Source: JANMAT01 sp031359995 (GTDB lineage Bacteria > Actinomycetota > Acidimicrobiia > Acidimicrobiales > Ilumatobacteraceae). From it: DNA of 64,000 bases. The translations under genes and the position numbers were made by a program. The notes beneath the pieces are model-generated. The model saw nothing but the letters and a program-made list of their open reading frames with translations, ran no database searches and was not told where the DNA came from. Within the stretch, counting starts at the first letter, position 1, and every line of letters starts with the position of its first letter. The DNA lies in assembly GCA_031359995.1 (NCBI GenBank), contig JANMAT010000109.1:116481-180480 (forward strand). The letters are read 5' to 3'. Positions 1-7,735 of this stretch are shown here, piece after piece.

Positions 1-330
1 GGCGGCCACCACGGTCACCGGCCCGCCGACGCGCACCGCGGCGGCGAACATCGGGCGATCGACGCGCATGGCGCCCAATCGCTCAGCCCCGGCGCCGATG
101 GTGGAGCACGTGCACAGCGTCGCCACCGCGCCCCGGTCGGCCAGCACGTCCAGGTGCCGCTGCACGCCGGCGGTCACGCCCGCGTCGTCGGCGCCGCGCA
201 GCCGGGCTTCGGCGAGCAGCGCCTCGTCCACGACGTGCACCGCGGTCGCCCACCCGGCCAGCAGCGCGTCGAACGTGGGCACGTGCACCGGCGACGTGTG
301 CAGGAGCCCGATCACCGTCCGGTCGTCCAT
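1..330 (-). CDS. Asp/Glu racemase-like protein, cut by left window edge
   Basis: The reading frame runs leftwards from ATG at 330 and is still open at base 1, giving the first 110 residues only. CTCSTIGAGAE at residues 73-83 resembles the cysteine-containing loop of the aspartate/glutamate racemase superfamily, and VGGPVTVVAA at 101-110 looks like the start of the next sheet strand. The substrate cannot be told from this part. The start lies 6 bases after a GAGGAT hexamer (complement of 337-342) with no ribosome binding site, matching the leaderless pattern of the window. It diverges from the MBL hydrolase at 390. Family call moderate; function open. Confidence 0.6.
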   Translation of the reverse strand, partial: MDDRTVIGLLHTSPVHVPTFDALLAGWATAVHVVDEALLAEARLRGADDAGVTAGVQRHLDVLADRGAVATLCTCSTIGAGAERLGAMRVDRPMFAAAVRVGGPVTVVAA

Positions 331-389
331 CGCCCCATCCTCGCTCACGGCGAGCCCGGATCGACCGCCGATTCCCTACGATGCAGGGC

Positions 390-1106
390 GTGAACGACGA
401 TCGCCTGTACTTCCGCCAGCTCCTGTCCGGACGGGACTTCGCCGCGAACGATCAGCTGGCCCAGCAGATGCTGAACTACGCCTACCTGATCGGCGACAAG
501 GTGACCCGCGAGTGCGTGATCGTCGACCCGGCCTATTCGGTCGCCGAGCTGCTCTACACGGCGTGGCAGGACGGCATGAAGGTCGTGGGTGCACTGGCCA
601 CCCACTACCACCCCGACCACATCGGCGGGCCCATGGGGCACAGCACCATCGAAGGCGTGAAGGAGCTGCTCGAGCTGCAGGGCATGAAGATCCACGTGAA
701 CGAGGCCGAAGCCCGGGGCGTGATGTCGCTGTCGGGCGCGTCGGCCAGCGACCTGTCGCTCCACGAGGGCGGCGACGTGCTCGTGGTCGGCGAGGTCGAG
801 ATCCAACTCGTGCACACGCCGGGCCACACCCCGGGCAGCCAGTGCTTCCTGGTCGACGGGCTCCTCGTGGCCGGCGACACCCTGTTCCTGGAGGGCTGCG
901 GCCGTACCGACCTGCCCGGCAGCGACCCCGGCCAGATGTACGACAGCCTCGCCGTGCTGGCCAGCCTGCCCGACGACACCATCGTGTTCCCCGGGCACCG
1001 CTACCACCCGCTGTGCGGGCGCGGCACCCTTGCCGCCATCAAGGACGTGAACTACGTGTTCAAGCCGAAGTCGAAGGAAGCCTGGCTGACGATGTTCGGC
1101 CAGTAG
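390..1106 (+). CDS. MBL-fold metallo-hydrolase
   Basis: Binuclear metal hydrolase of the metallo-beta-lactamase fold, 238 residues. THYHPDH at 71-77 is the HxHxDH metal site; HTPGHTPGS, AGDTLF and PGHRYHP downstream supply the further His and Asp ligands. GCGRTDLPGSD resembles glyoxalase II and persulfide dioxygenase relatives, but the substrate is not evident. An in-frame ATG at 381 overlaps a TACGAT hexamer (377-382). GTG at 390, 7 bases after that hexamer, fits the leaderless spacing seen elsewhere, so it is preferred. A hairpin at 1115-1130 separates its stop from the convergent oxidoreductase. Confidence 0.85.
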   Translation: MNDDRLYFRQLLSGRDFAANDQLAQQMLNYAYLIGDKVTRECVIVDPAYSVAELLYTAWQDGMKVVGALATHYHPDHIGGPMGHSTIEGVKELLELQGMKIHVNEAEARGVMSLSGASASDLSLHEGGDVLVVGEVEIQLVHTPGHTPGSQCFLVDGLLVAGDTLFLEGCGRTDLPGSDPGQMYDSLAVLASLPDDTIVFPGHRYHPLCGRGTLAAIKDVNYVFKPKSKEAWLTMFGQ

Positions 1107-1114
1107 GTCGAGCC

Positions 1115-1130
1115 GGGAGCCGTCGCTCCC
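1115..1130. terminator. Bidirectional hairpin between convergent genes
   Basis: GGGAGC (1115-1120) and GCTCCC (1125-1130) form a perfect 6-bp stem with a 4-base loop, midway between two stop codons that face each other (1106 and 1135). There is no long T tract, as is common in high-GC actinobacteria. Confidence 0.5.
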
Positions 1131-1134
1131 TTGA

Positions 1135-2187
1135 TCAGGCGTCGTCGACGAGACCGCGGAGGGTCTCGATGGTCTTGGCCGCGTCGGGACCCACCGGGTT
1201 CACGGCGAGCACGGTGACGCCGGCCTCCTTGAACGCACCGATGCGCTCCTTGATGTAGCTCTTCGGGCCGACGAGGTTCGACAGTCGCAGCATCTCTCCG
1301 GGCACGGCCTTGGCCGCTTCTTCCTTCTTGCCGTCCAGGTACAGGTCCTGGATGTCGATCGCTTCCTTCTCCCACCCGTAGGCACGCGTGATGGAGTTGT
1401 AGAAGTTCTTGTCGCGGGCGCCCATGCCACCGATGTACAGTGCCGAGCCCGGGCGGGCGACGTCGAGGATGCGGTCGGCCCCTTCGCCCACCAGGTCCTC
1501 ACCGATGGCCACCATGCCACCGGCGGCGACCTCCAGGCGGGGCAGATCGGGCGATCGCCGAGCGAGACCGGCCTTCAGGTTGTCGCCCCACACCTGCTGG
1601 TAGCGGTCGGGCACGAACATGATGGGCAGCCACCCATCGGCGTAGGCCGCGGTGGCCTCGACGCTCCTGCCCATGAGGCTCGCCCACCAGATCGGGATGT
1701 CGGCGCGCACGGGGTGGTTGATGAGCTTCAGCGGCTTGCCGAGGCCCGTACCCTGGCCGGCCGGCAGAGGCACCTTCACCGTCTCGCCGTCGTACTTGAG
1801 CACCTCACGCTTCCACACCGAGCGGCAGACGTCGATGTACTCCTTGATGCGGGTCATCGGCTTCTCGTAGGGCATCCCGTGGAAGCCCTCGATCACCTGA
1901 GGGCCGCTGGCGCCCAGACCGCAGATGATGCGCCCGTCGGACACGTAGTCGAGGCCGGCGAACGTCATCGCCATCAGGGCCGCCGTGCGGGAGTACACGT
2001 TCACGATGCCCGAGCCGATCTGGATCCGCTCGGTCTTGGCCGCCAGGTAGCCCATCTGGCTGATGGCGTCGAAGCTGTAGGCCTCGGCCACCCACACGAT
2101 GTCGAGCCCGGCCTTCTCGAGCTCGGCCACCTTGGCGACCGACTCCTTGAACCCTCCGGCGTAGCTGAGCTGCATGGAGAGGCGCAT
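1135..2187 (-). CDS. LLM-class F420-dependent oxidoreductase
   Basis: TIM-barrel oxidoreductase of the bacterial luciferase-like family, 350 residues, likely using reduced F420 (or FMN) on an unknown substrate. The N-terminal strand MQLSYAGGF, the segment ERIQIGSGIVNVYSR typical of the barrel centre, and GLGASGPQVIEGFHG (the phosphate-binding region) are all present. ATG at 2187 is preceded by AAGGGGGA, one of the few clear Shine-Dalgarno sequences in this part, so the mRNA has a real leader. The C-terminus (VGPDAAKTIETLRGLVDDA) is complete. A second, more distant member lies at 29702-30661. Specific reaction unknown. Confidence 0.85.
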   Translation of the reverse strand: MRLSMQLSYAGGFKESVAKVAELEKAGLDIVWVAEAYSFDAISQMGYLAAKTERIQIGSGIVNVYSRTAALMAMTFAGLDYVSDGRIICGLGASGPQVIEGFHGMPYEKPMTRIKEYIDVCRSVWKREVLKYDGETVKVPLPAGQGTGLGKPLKLINHPVRADIPIWWASLMGRSVEATAAYADGWLPIMFVPDRYQQVWGDNLKAGLARRSPDLPRLEVAAGGMVAIGEDLVGEGADRILDVARPGSALYIGGMGARDKNFYNSITRAYGWEKEAIDIQDLYLDGKKEEAAKAVPGEMLRLSNLVGPKSYIKERIGAFKEAGVTVLAVNPVGPDAAKTIETLRGLVDDA

Positions 2188-2298
2188 CGGATTCCCCCTT
2201 GTCCCGGCCGGGCCACCGGCCCGCGCCCTGTTCGATTTCCGTCAAGGAACGTCCAGCGCACGACGGCGCGTCCCCTGCTCAACGTACGGTGCGCTCCC

Positions 2299-3405
2299 GT
2301 GGTGTTACGAATCGCGCTCGTGGCCAGCCCGGCCCATGATCAGATCTGCCGGCTGTTCGACCCGGACCGGGTCGATGTCGTCGTGCACGCCGATCTGCCC
2401 ACGTTGCGACGGCGGGTGCCGGCCATGCTCGCGGCCGGCGAACCGCTCGACGTGGTCTGCGTGCATTCGAGCGACATCCCGTCGCTGGCGCGCCACCTGC
2501 TGCCCCTCGACGGCGTCGATGTGCACGGGGTGCTCGCCATGGCCCTGCAGCTGTGCACGTGGAGCGGGCAGCTCCTGGCGGCGCCGCGCACGTTCGACAC
2601 CCGGATGCTGTGGACCCGCGCCGACATGGTGGCCGACGTGCCGACCTCGTGGGCCGGGCTCGACGAGGGCGGTTCCTCGCTCGGGTTCGCCGGCCGCAAC
2701 CCCGACGTGGCCCAGCTGTTCACCGAGGTCCTGGCCGAGCACCAGACCGGCGTGCTCGACCGCGGCCGTCCGGCGCTGGCCACCCCCGAGAGCGTCGCCG
2801 CCGTGGCCCGCATGGTTCGCCTGGCCCGCCACCGCGGCCCGCTCGATCTGCCGGTGTGGATCGACGACGACGTCGAGAACGCGTTCGCGGCCGGCCGCGT
2901 TGCCATGGGCGTCATGTGGGCCAGTGCGTGGCACCGCCTGAGCCGCTCGGTGTTCGCCGACCGCATGAAGGTGCATGCCCCGCTCGGGCCGGCGTGCGCG
3001 GCGCGCAGCCTGGCGTGGGCGGTGCCGCGTGCGTCGATGCACGTGAACGAGGCCAAGGACCTGGTGAACACGCTGGCGTCGCTGAGCGGCCAGCTCTACG
3101 ACAATGCCGCTGGCCTGCTGCCGGCCAACCTCGACGCGCTGATCGCGGTCGAAGGTGTGAGCGAGCCCGACCTGAAGCGCCGCGAACTGCTGGAGGACGC
3201 GTCGCGACACCGCCGTCTCGGCGGCTTCCGCCATCAGCTCGCCGGCGCCGTCGAGCAGGCGGTCTGGCCGCCGCTGCACGCCGCCCTCAGCGGCGACCTG
3301 CACCCGGGCGACGCCGTCCACGCCATGCAGCAGGCCTGCGAGCCCCTGCTCGGCAAGGCCCGCCCCAAGGCGGCACCCCGCTCCATCGCCGACCTGGTGG
3401 CGTAG
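2299..3405 (+). CDS. Solute-binding-protein-like protein without signal peptide
   Basis: 368 residues that follow the ABC-sugar solute-binding protein (SBP family 1) pattern along most of their length: DVVCVHSSDIPSLARHLLPLD, an inner hinge segment, PTSWAGLDE, the helix FAAGRVAMGVMWASAWHRL, and a late NEAKDLVNTLASLSGQ followed by LLPANLDAL. It has no signal peptide or lipobox. The start GTG at 2299 sits 8 bases after TACGGT (2285-2290), which leaves no room for an export signal. No permease or ATPase gene lies nearby. It may be a cytoplasmic ligand sensor or a relict binding protein. Fold assignment is by motif order only; ligand unknown. Confidence 0.6.
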   Translation: MVLRIALVASPAHDQICRLFDPDRVDVVVHADLPTLRRRVPAMLAAGEPLDVVCVHSSDIPSLARHLLPLDGVDVHGVLAMALQLCTWSGQLLAAPRTFDTRMLWTRADMVADVPTSWAGLDEGGSSLGFAGRNPDVAQLFTEVLAEHQTGVLDRGRPALATPESVAAVARMVRLARHRGPLDLPVWIDDDVENAFAAGRVAMGVMWASAWHRLSRSVFADRMKVHAPLGPACAARSLAWAVPRASMHVNEAKDLVNTLASLSGQLYDNAAGLLPANLDALIAVEGVSEPDLKRRELLEDASRHRRLGGFRHQLAGAVEQAVWPPLHAALSGDLHPGDAVHAMQQACEPLLGKARPKAAPRSIADLVA

Positions 3406-3475
3406 GCCGGGAGCCGTTCCGGAAGACCTGCGAACCTGTGTCGCCACGGTGGACGGGTGATGCGTTGGACCGGGC

Positions 3476-3976
3476 ATGGAGATCGCCGTGACGGGCCCAC
3501 GGACTGCACTGGACGAGCACTACCGGCGGCACGTCTCGCGACTGAGCCGGCTGGCGACCACGCTGGTGGGTCCGGGTGACGCCGAGGACCTCGTGCACGA
3601 GACGTTCGCCCGGTGCGCGGCGCACCTCGACCGGCTGGACGATGACGAGGCCGGCGGGTACCTCACGACCGCGCTGGTGAACCGGGCCCGCTCACGGTTC
3701 CGCCGCCAGGCCGTCGCCCGCCGGTTCCGGGCCGAACGAGGCACGGTGTTCACGTCGCCCGAGGACGCGGCCGTCGCCGCCGACGACCATGCGCGGGTCC
3801 TGCGGACCATCGACCGGCTCCCGGCCCGCCAACGATTGTGCGTGACGTTGCGCTTCTACGAGGAGCTCGACGAGGACGCCATCGCCGAGGTGGCGGGCAT
3901 CTCCCGACGGTCCGTCCGGACCCACCTGGAACGCGCCCGCCAGACCCTGGCCCGAGAGCTCGGAGAGCAACGATGA
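3476..3976 (+). CDS. ECF RNA polymerase sigma factor, SigE-like family
   Basis: 166 residues with the two-domain ECF plan: sigma region 2 (DEHYRRHVSRLSRLATTLVGPGDAEDLVHETFARC, written here in pieces as residues 13-47) and region 4 (LPARQRLCVTLRFYEELDEDAIAEVAG then ISRRSVRTHLERARQTL, about residues 113-158). It directs RNA polymerase to a small regulon. The stop overlaps the start of the next gene in ATGA (3973-3976), so it is coupled to a membrane partner that probably holds it at the envelope. No clear -10 hexamer or Shine-Dalgarno sequence decides between ATG 3476 and GTG 3488. Confidence 0.85.
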   Translation: MEIAVTGPRTALDEHYRRHVSRLSRLATTLVGPGDAEDLVHETFARCAAHLDRLDDDEAGGYLTTALVNRARSRFRRQAVARRFRAERGTVFTSPEDAAVAADDHARVLRTIDRLPARQRLCVTLRFYEELDEDAIAEVAGISRRSVRTHLERARQTLARELGEQR

Positions 3977-4821
3977 CCACCGACGACCGCATCCGCGCCG
4001 CCCTGCAGGCACGCGCTCACCACGCGCCCCACCCCGACCACGCCGGCGCCGTGATCTGGCACCGGCGCCGCACCCGCCAGCGCCGCCTGGTCGCCACCGG
4101 CGTGGTGGCCGGCGTGACCACCGTGGCCCTGCTCGGTCTCGCCGTGCTCCGTTCCGACGGCGATGCCCGGCGGATCGGCGACGCACCGTCCACCACCGCA
4201 GGCACCGCGGCGCCGACCAGCGCCACGACGGTGGCCGGCTCGCCGCTCGCGCCGACCACGGCGGTGGCCGCGACCACCACGACCGCTGCGTCGGCGCCCA
4301 GCACGACGACGATGGACCCCGCGCCCACCACCCCGGTGACCGACGACGTGGACCCGGTCGGTACGTGCGGGCTACCCGACACGCGGGCACCGGCCCCGCC
4401 GGCGGGCATCCCGGACCATGCGACGCTGACCGGCATCCGCAACGCGGTCGTGGGGAGGTGGATCGGCACGCCACGTGTGCCCGACGGTTGGATCCCGATC
4501 GGACCGGTTTGGATCGACTTCCACAGCGACGGCACGTACGCCGCTGGCTGCATCGACGACATCGGTGCAGGCGAGACCGTCTGCTACTACGGCTACAACT
4601 GCTCCTGCGCCACCAACCGCTACGCGCTGGTCACAGCCAACGACGAAGGGTCGGCCGAGGGCGACATCGACATCTCGTGGCTGGTGCGCGGCCTCGCGCC
4701 GTACACCACGCGCGGGCAGCTCCACCGGGTGACCGTGACGGACACCACGCTCCACTTCGAGCTCTTCCGCACCTGGGCCGGCACCTACGGACCGGTCGTG
4801 TACGACCTGGAACGGGCCTGA
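3973..4821 (+). CDS. Single-pass membrane partner of the ECF sigma factor
   Basis: 282 residues. The first 37 are cytoplasmic and basic, followed by one transmembrane helix (about 38-58, ATGVVAGVTTVALLGLAVL). Then comes a Thr/Ser/Ala/Pro-rich linker (about 75-120) and an extracellular C-terminal domain with several cysteines (CGLPD, CIDD, CYYGYNCSC) and GRWIGT plus VWIDFHSDGTY, suggesting a small lipocalin-like beta barrel. It lacks the HxxxCxxC zinc motif of classical anti-sigma factors. Its place directly behind the sigma gene with a 4-base overlap argues for an anti-sigma or sensor role, which is inference. Compare the second module at 42532-44742. Confidence 0.6.
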   Translation: MTTDDRIRAALQARAHHAPHPDHAGAVIWHRRRTRQRRLVATGVVAGVTTVALLGLAVLRSDGDARRIGDAPSTTAGTAAPTSATTVAGSPLAPTTAVAATTTTAASAPSTTTMDPAPTTPVTDDVDPVGTCGLPDTRAPAPPAGIPDHATLTGIRNAVVGRWIGTPRVPDGWIPIGPVWIDFHSDGTYAAGCIDDIGAGETVCYYGYNCSCATNRYALVTANDEGSAEGDIDISWLVRGLAPYTTRGQLHRVTVTDTTLHFELFRTWAGTYGPVVYDLERA

Positions 4822-4834
4822 CCGCCGGCAGTCG

Positions 4835-5611
4835 TCAGCGGTTCTGCCAGACGGGGCGGCGCTTCTCGAGGAACGAGGCGATGCCCTCCTGGCCGTCGGC
4901 GGTGGTAGCCCCGGCCGACATGAGCTCGAGCGCGTAGGCGTAGGCCTTGGGCTGGTCCATGTCGACCTGGGCGTAGTAGCCCTGCTTGCCCAGGCCCTTG
5001 GCGAAGGCCGAACCGCGCGTGGCCCGGGTGATGAGCGCGAGCGTGGCGGCGTCGAGCTCGTCGGCCGGCACCACCCGGTTGACCAGACCCCACTCGGCCG
5101 CGGTGCGGGCGTCGATCGGGTCGCCGGTCATGGCCATCTCGAGCGCACGCTTGCGGCCGACGTTGCGGGCCACCGCCACCATGGGCGTGTGGCAGAACAG
5201 ACCGCCCTTGCCGCCGGGCACGGCGAAGGTGGCCTCTTCGCTGGCCACGGCCAGGTCGCAGGTGGCCACCAGTTGGCAGCCGGCCGCCGTGGCCAGCGCG
5301 TGCACCTTGGCCACCACCGGCTGGGGGATCTGCTGGATGGTGTTCATCATCTCGGTGCAGATGGCGAACAGCCGGCGGATCTCACCGAGCGAACGCCCGG
5401 CCATGTCGCCGAAGTTGTGACCGGCGGAGAACACCGGGCCGTTGGCCGCCAGGATCACGCCGCGGGCGTCGCTGTCGCCGACCTCGCCGAAGGCGGCGGT
5501 CAGCTCGAGCATCACGTCGGCGGCGAGGACGTTGCGCTTCTCGGGACGGTTGAGCGTGACGGTGGCGATGCCCTCGTCCTGCTGCAGGAGCACGTGCTGG
5601 TAGGCGGCCAT
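4835..5611 (-). CDS. Enoyl-CoA hydratase-like protein, ECHDC3 type
   Basis: Crotonase-fold protein, 258 residues. The oxyanion-hole segment FSAGHNFGDM and the CoA-binding core are present. Where active hydratases have two catalytic glutamates, this protein has Gln (AAGCQLVATCD) and a Gly/Lys stretch (FAVPGGKGGLFC). The same substitutions and the motif GLFCHTPMVAVAR are typical of ECHDC3 relatives, whose reaction is uncertain. Hydration of enoyl-CoA by the usual mechanism is therefore unlikely. ATG 5611 is 7 bases after GAGACT (complement of 5619-5624), a leaderless start. It is convergent with the sigma partner gene, 13 bases apart, and divergent from the ArsR gene. Confidence 0.8.
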   Translation of the reverse strand: MAAYQHVLLQQDEGIATVTLNRPEKRNVLAADVMLELTAAFGEVGDSDARGVILAANGPVFSAGHNFGDMAGRSLGEIRRLFAICTEMMNTIQQIPQPVVAKVHALATAAGCQLVATCDLAVASEEATFAVPGGKGGLFCHTPMVAVARNVGRKRALEMAMTGDPIDARTAAEWGLVNRVVPADELDAATLALITRATRGSAFAKGLGKQGYYAQVDMDQPKAYAYALELMSAGATTADGQEGIASFLEKRRPVWQNR

Positions 5612-5664
5612 GACCGCCAGTCTCGCGCATCACGCCGCCGGGCTGACCACGACCGCGGGTTGGC

Positions 5665-5684
5665 AGGTGACCATTTGGTCACCT
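5665..5684. promoter_or_regulatory. ArsR-type operator palindrome
   Basis: Two perfect 9-base arms (5665-5673 and 5676-5684) around a 2-base centre TT. The site ends 3 bases before the ATG of the ArsR-family regulator at 5688 and so overlaps its ribosome-entry and promoter region. ArsR repressors bind short palindromes of this kind and often control their own gene; autoregulation here is inferred. Confidence 0.65.
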
Positions 5685-5687
5685 TCA

Positions 5688-6056
5688 ATGGGCACCGTGG
5701 ACGCCGTCTTCAAGGCCTTGGCGGACCCCGGTCGACGCGCTCTGCTCGACGCGCTGTTCGACCAGGACGGCCAGACCCTGGGTCAGCTGTGCACGGTGCT
5801 GCCCGACCTCACGCGCTTCGGCGTCATGAAGCACCTCGCCGTGCTCGAAGAGGCCCACCTCGTGACCAGCCGCAAGGTCGGTCGCGAGAAGCACCACCAC
5901 CTGAACCCGGTGCCCATCCGCGAGCTCCACGACCGCTGGATCTCGAAGTACGCCGAACCCTGGGTGGCGGCCCTGGTCGACCTGCGCCGCAACGTCGAAG
6001 GCGACCGCACCCCGACCGATCCACCCCACCCCCGGGCCACGACCCGTCACCAGTGA
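5688..6056 (+). CDS. ArsR-family winged-helix regulator
   Basis: 122 residues: DAVFKALADPGRRALLDALF at the N-terminus, then the recognition helix segment LTRFGVMKHLAVLEEAHLV and the wing SRKVGREKHHHLN. This is the ArsR subgroup that regularly sits in front of an AHSA1/SRPBCC gene. The start at 5688 is chosen because the family begins a few residues before the ALADP motif and because the palindrome 5665-5684 lies just upstream; an upstream in-frame start at 5610 would place the operator inside the gene. It is followed 10 bases later by the SRPBCC gene, clearly one operon. No metal-binding cysteine pair is visible, so the inducer is probably not a metal. Confidence 0.8.
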   Translation: MGTVDAVFKALADPGRRALLDALFDQDGQTLGQLCTVLPDLTRFGVMKHLAVLEEAHLVTSRKVGREKHHHLNPVPIRELHDRWISKYAEPWVAALVDLRRNVEGDRTPTDPPHPRATTRHQ

Positions 6057-6066
6057 GGAGCTGACC

Positions 6067-7008
6067 ATGGCCATCACGCGCCACGTGTTCGAGACCTACA
6101 TCCGCGCCACGCCCGAGAAGGTGTTTGAGGCGCTCACGGAGCCGGCGTTCACGAGGCAGTACTTCTTCGGCCTCGCCGTGAACAGCGGCTGGGAGGCCGG
6201 CGGCGCCTACCACTACGACAACGACGGGCCCGCCATCGAAGGCACCGTCGAGGAGATCGACGCGCCGCGCCGGCTGGTGATGACGTTCCGCATCCTGTTC
6301 GACGCCGATGCCTCGGCCGAGCCGCCGTCGCGCGTCACGTGGGAGATCACGTCGGTGGGCGACGTGGTACGGGTGACGTGCATCCACGGTGACCTCGCCT
6401 TCTCGCCGGTCACGTGGAAGACCACGGCCTCGGGGTGGAGCATCGTGCTCGCCGGCCTCAAGTCGGTCGTGGAGACCGGCAGCGGCCTGGGTGACGTGCC
6501 CGACGACGGCCTCTCGCCCTTCGCCGCCGACGACGGCGAGGACATCGACCTCTCGTGGCACCGCCGCCAGGGCATCGCCTGCAACAACGGCGTCTACGGG
6601 CTGCTCGATCTGCCCGGCCGCACCGACGACGAGACGGCCCGCATGGTCCACATGGCGCATGCCGCCGTGTACCACTGGGACATCGCCGGCACCGACACCC
6701 ACCGCGCCCGGGCCGAGTACCTGTGCAGCCACGTGTACGGCTACCTCAGCCGGGCCGAACCGGCCCTGCACCACGCGACGCGCTGCACCGCGCTGTGCGA
6801 CCGCGCCGGGGTCGAGGACTTCGACCGCTTCTTCGCCCACGAGGCCACGGCCCGCGCGCTCGCCGCCGCCGGCCGGCTCGACGAGGCGGCGGCCGAGGTG
6901 ACCGCGGCCCGGGCCACGCCGATCGCGGACCCCGAGGACCGGTCCATCTGCCACGGCGACCTGGTGGCCGGCCCGTGGTTCGGCCTCACGGTGGCGGCCG
7001 ACGTCTGA
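6067..7008 (+). CDS. SRPBCC (AHSA1-like) protein with helical C-terminal extension
   Basis: 313 residues. Residues 1-140 form an AHSA1/activator-of-Hsp90-like SRPBCC domain (FETYIRATPEKVFEALTEP, RLVMTFRI, WSIVLAGLKSVVETG), a hydrophobic ligand pocket. Residues 160-313 are helical and TPR-like (ARMVHMAHAAVYHWDIAGT, AEPALHHATRCTALCDRAG, AAAGRLDEAAAEV), an extension not found in plain AHSA1 proteins. Start ATG 6067 has GAGGAG 7 bases before it. It forms an operon with the ArsR regulator. Ligand and role unknown. Confidence 0.75.
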   Translation: MAITRHVFETYIRATPEKVFEALTEPAFTRQYFFGLAVNSGWEAGGAYHYDNDGPAIEGTVEEIDAPRRLVMTFRILFDADASAEPPSRVTWEITSVGDVVRVTCIHGDLAFSPVTWKTTASGWSIVLAGLKSVVETGSGLGDVPDDGLSPFAADDGEDIDLSWHRRQGIACNNGVYGLLDLPGRTDDETARMVHMAHAAVYHWDIAGTDTHRARAEYLCSHVYGYLSRAEPALHHATRCTALCDRAGVEDFDRFFAHEATARALAAAGRLDEAAAEVTAARATPIADPEDRSICHGDLVAGPWFGLTVAADV

Positions 7009-7057
7009 CGCGCTCCGGCCGTCGTGGGCCGCGGCGGCCCGACTAGCGTGACCGCCC

Positions 7058-7735
7058 ATGTCTGTCGCCGCCGTGCTCTTCGACCTCGACGACACCCTCA
7101 TCGACTGGGAGGGTTCGTCCGACCGGTGCGTGCGCGACCTCGGCGGTGACGAGGTCGCCGACCAGCTGCTCGCCTACATCCGCCATCACCACTGGACGCG
7201 CCGTGACGGCGTGGTCGTGCACCGCAACACGTGGAAGGTGCACGAGGGCGGCGAGGAGCTGTGGGCCCAGGCCCTGCCCCACCTCGACGAGGCCGAGCTG
7301 ACCCTGGCGGTGAAGCGGTTCCGCGAGGAGCTGTGGGTGGGCTTCTACCCCGACACCGTGCCCACGCTCGACGTGCTCAGCGACCGGTACCGGGTGGCCG
7401 TGCTGTCGAACAACCGGAACCTGCCCAACGAGGTCGCCCGCCTGCGCCTCGACGACTGGGTCGAGGTCGCCCTCACACCGCCGGGCGACATCATGAAGCC
7501 CGACCCACGCGCGTTCGACCACGCCTGCCAGGCCCTCGGACTGCCACCCGAGCGCGTGGCCTACGTGGGCGATTCGGTGCTGGCCGATGTCGAGGGCTCG
7601 CGCGCCGCCGGCCTGGTGCCGATCTGGGTCGACCGCTACGACGACGGCTGGCCCCTGCCCGCCGGCGTCCACCGCATCACCACCCTGGCCGAGCTGCCGG
7701 CCCTGCTGCAGCGTCTCGGCGCCGCGGCCCGGTGA
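7058..7735 (+). CDS. HAD-superfamily hydrolase
   Basis: Phosphatase-type HAD hydrolase, 225 residues. Motif I is FDLDDTLIDWEG (residues 8-19, nucleophile and acid Asp), motif II VLSNNRN, motif III the Lys in IMKPDPRAF, motif IV YVGDSVLADVEGSRAAG. The helical cap lies between motifs I and II. Substrate unknown. ATG 7058 is 8 bases after TAGCGT (7044-7049), a leaderless start with no ribosome binding site. A short fragment of a lost SDR gene reads into its 3' end from the other strand. Confidence 0.85.
   Translation: MSVAAVLFDLDDTLIDWEGSSDRCVRDLGGDEVADQLLAYIRHHHWTRRDGVVVHRNTWKVHEGGEELWAQALPHLDEAELTLAVKRFREELWVGFYPDTVPTLDVLSDRYRVAVLSNNRNLPNEVARLRLDDWVEVALTPPGDIMKPDPRAFDHACQALGLPPERVAYVGDSVLADVEGSRAAGLVPIWVDRYDDGWPLPAGVHRITTLAELPALLQRLGAAAR

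Noticed and set aside
381..389. ATG at 381 as start of the MBL hydrolase
   Set aside because: It overlaps the -10-like TACGAT; GTG 390 has the leaderless spacing and the family does not need the extra three residues.
1714..2298. Upstream in-frame extension of the solute-binding-like gene
   Set aside because: It lies entirely antisense to the F420-type oxidoreductase, and the -10 hexamer at 2285-2290 places the start at 2299.
3430..3475. GAACC and CGTT upstream of the first ECF sigma gene as an autoregulated ECF promoter
   Set aside because: The spacing (about 26 bases) is too long for a normal ECF promoter (16-18 bases).
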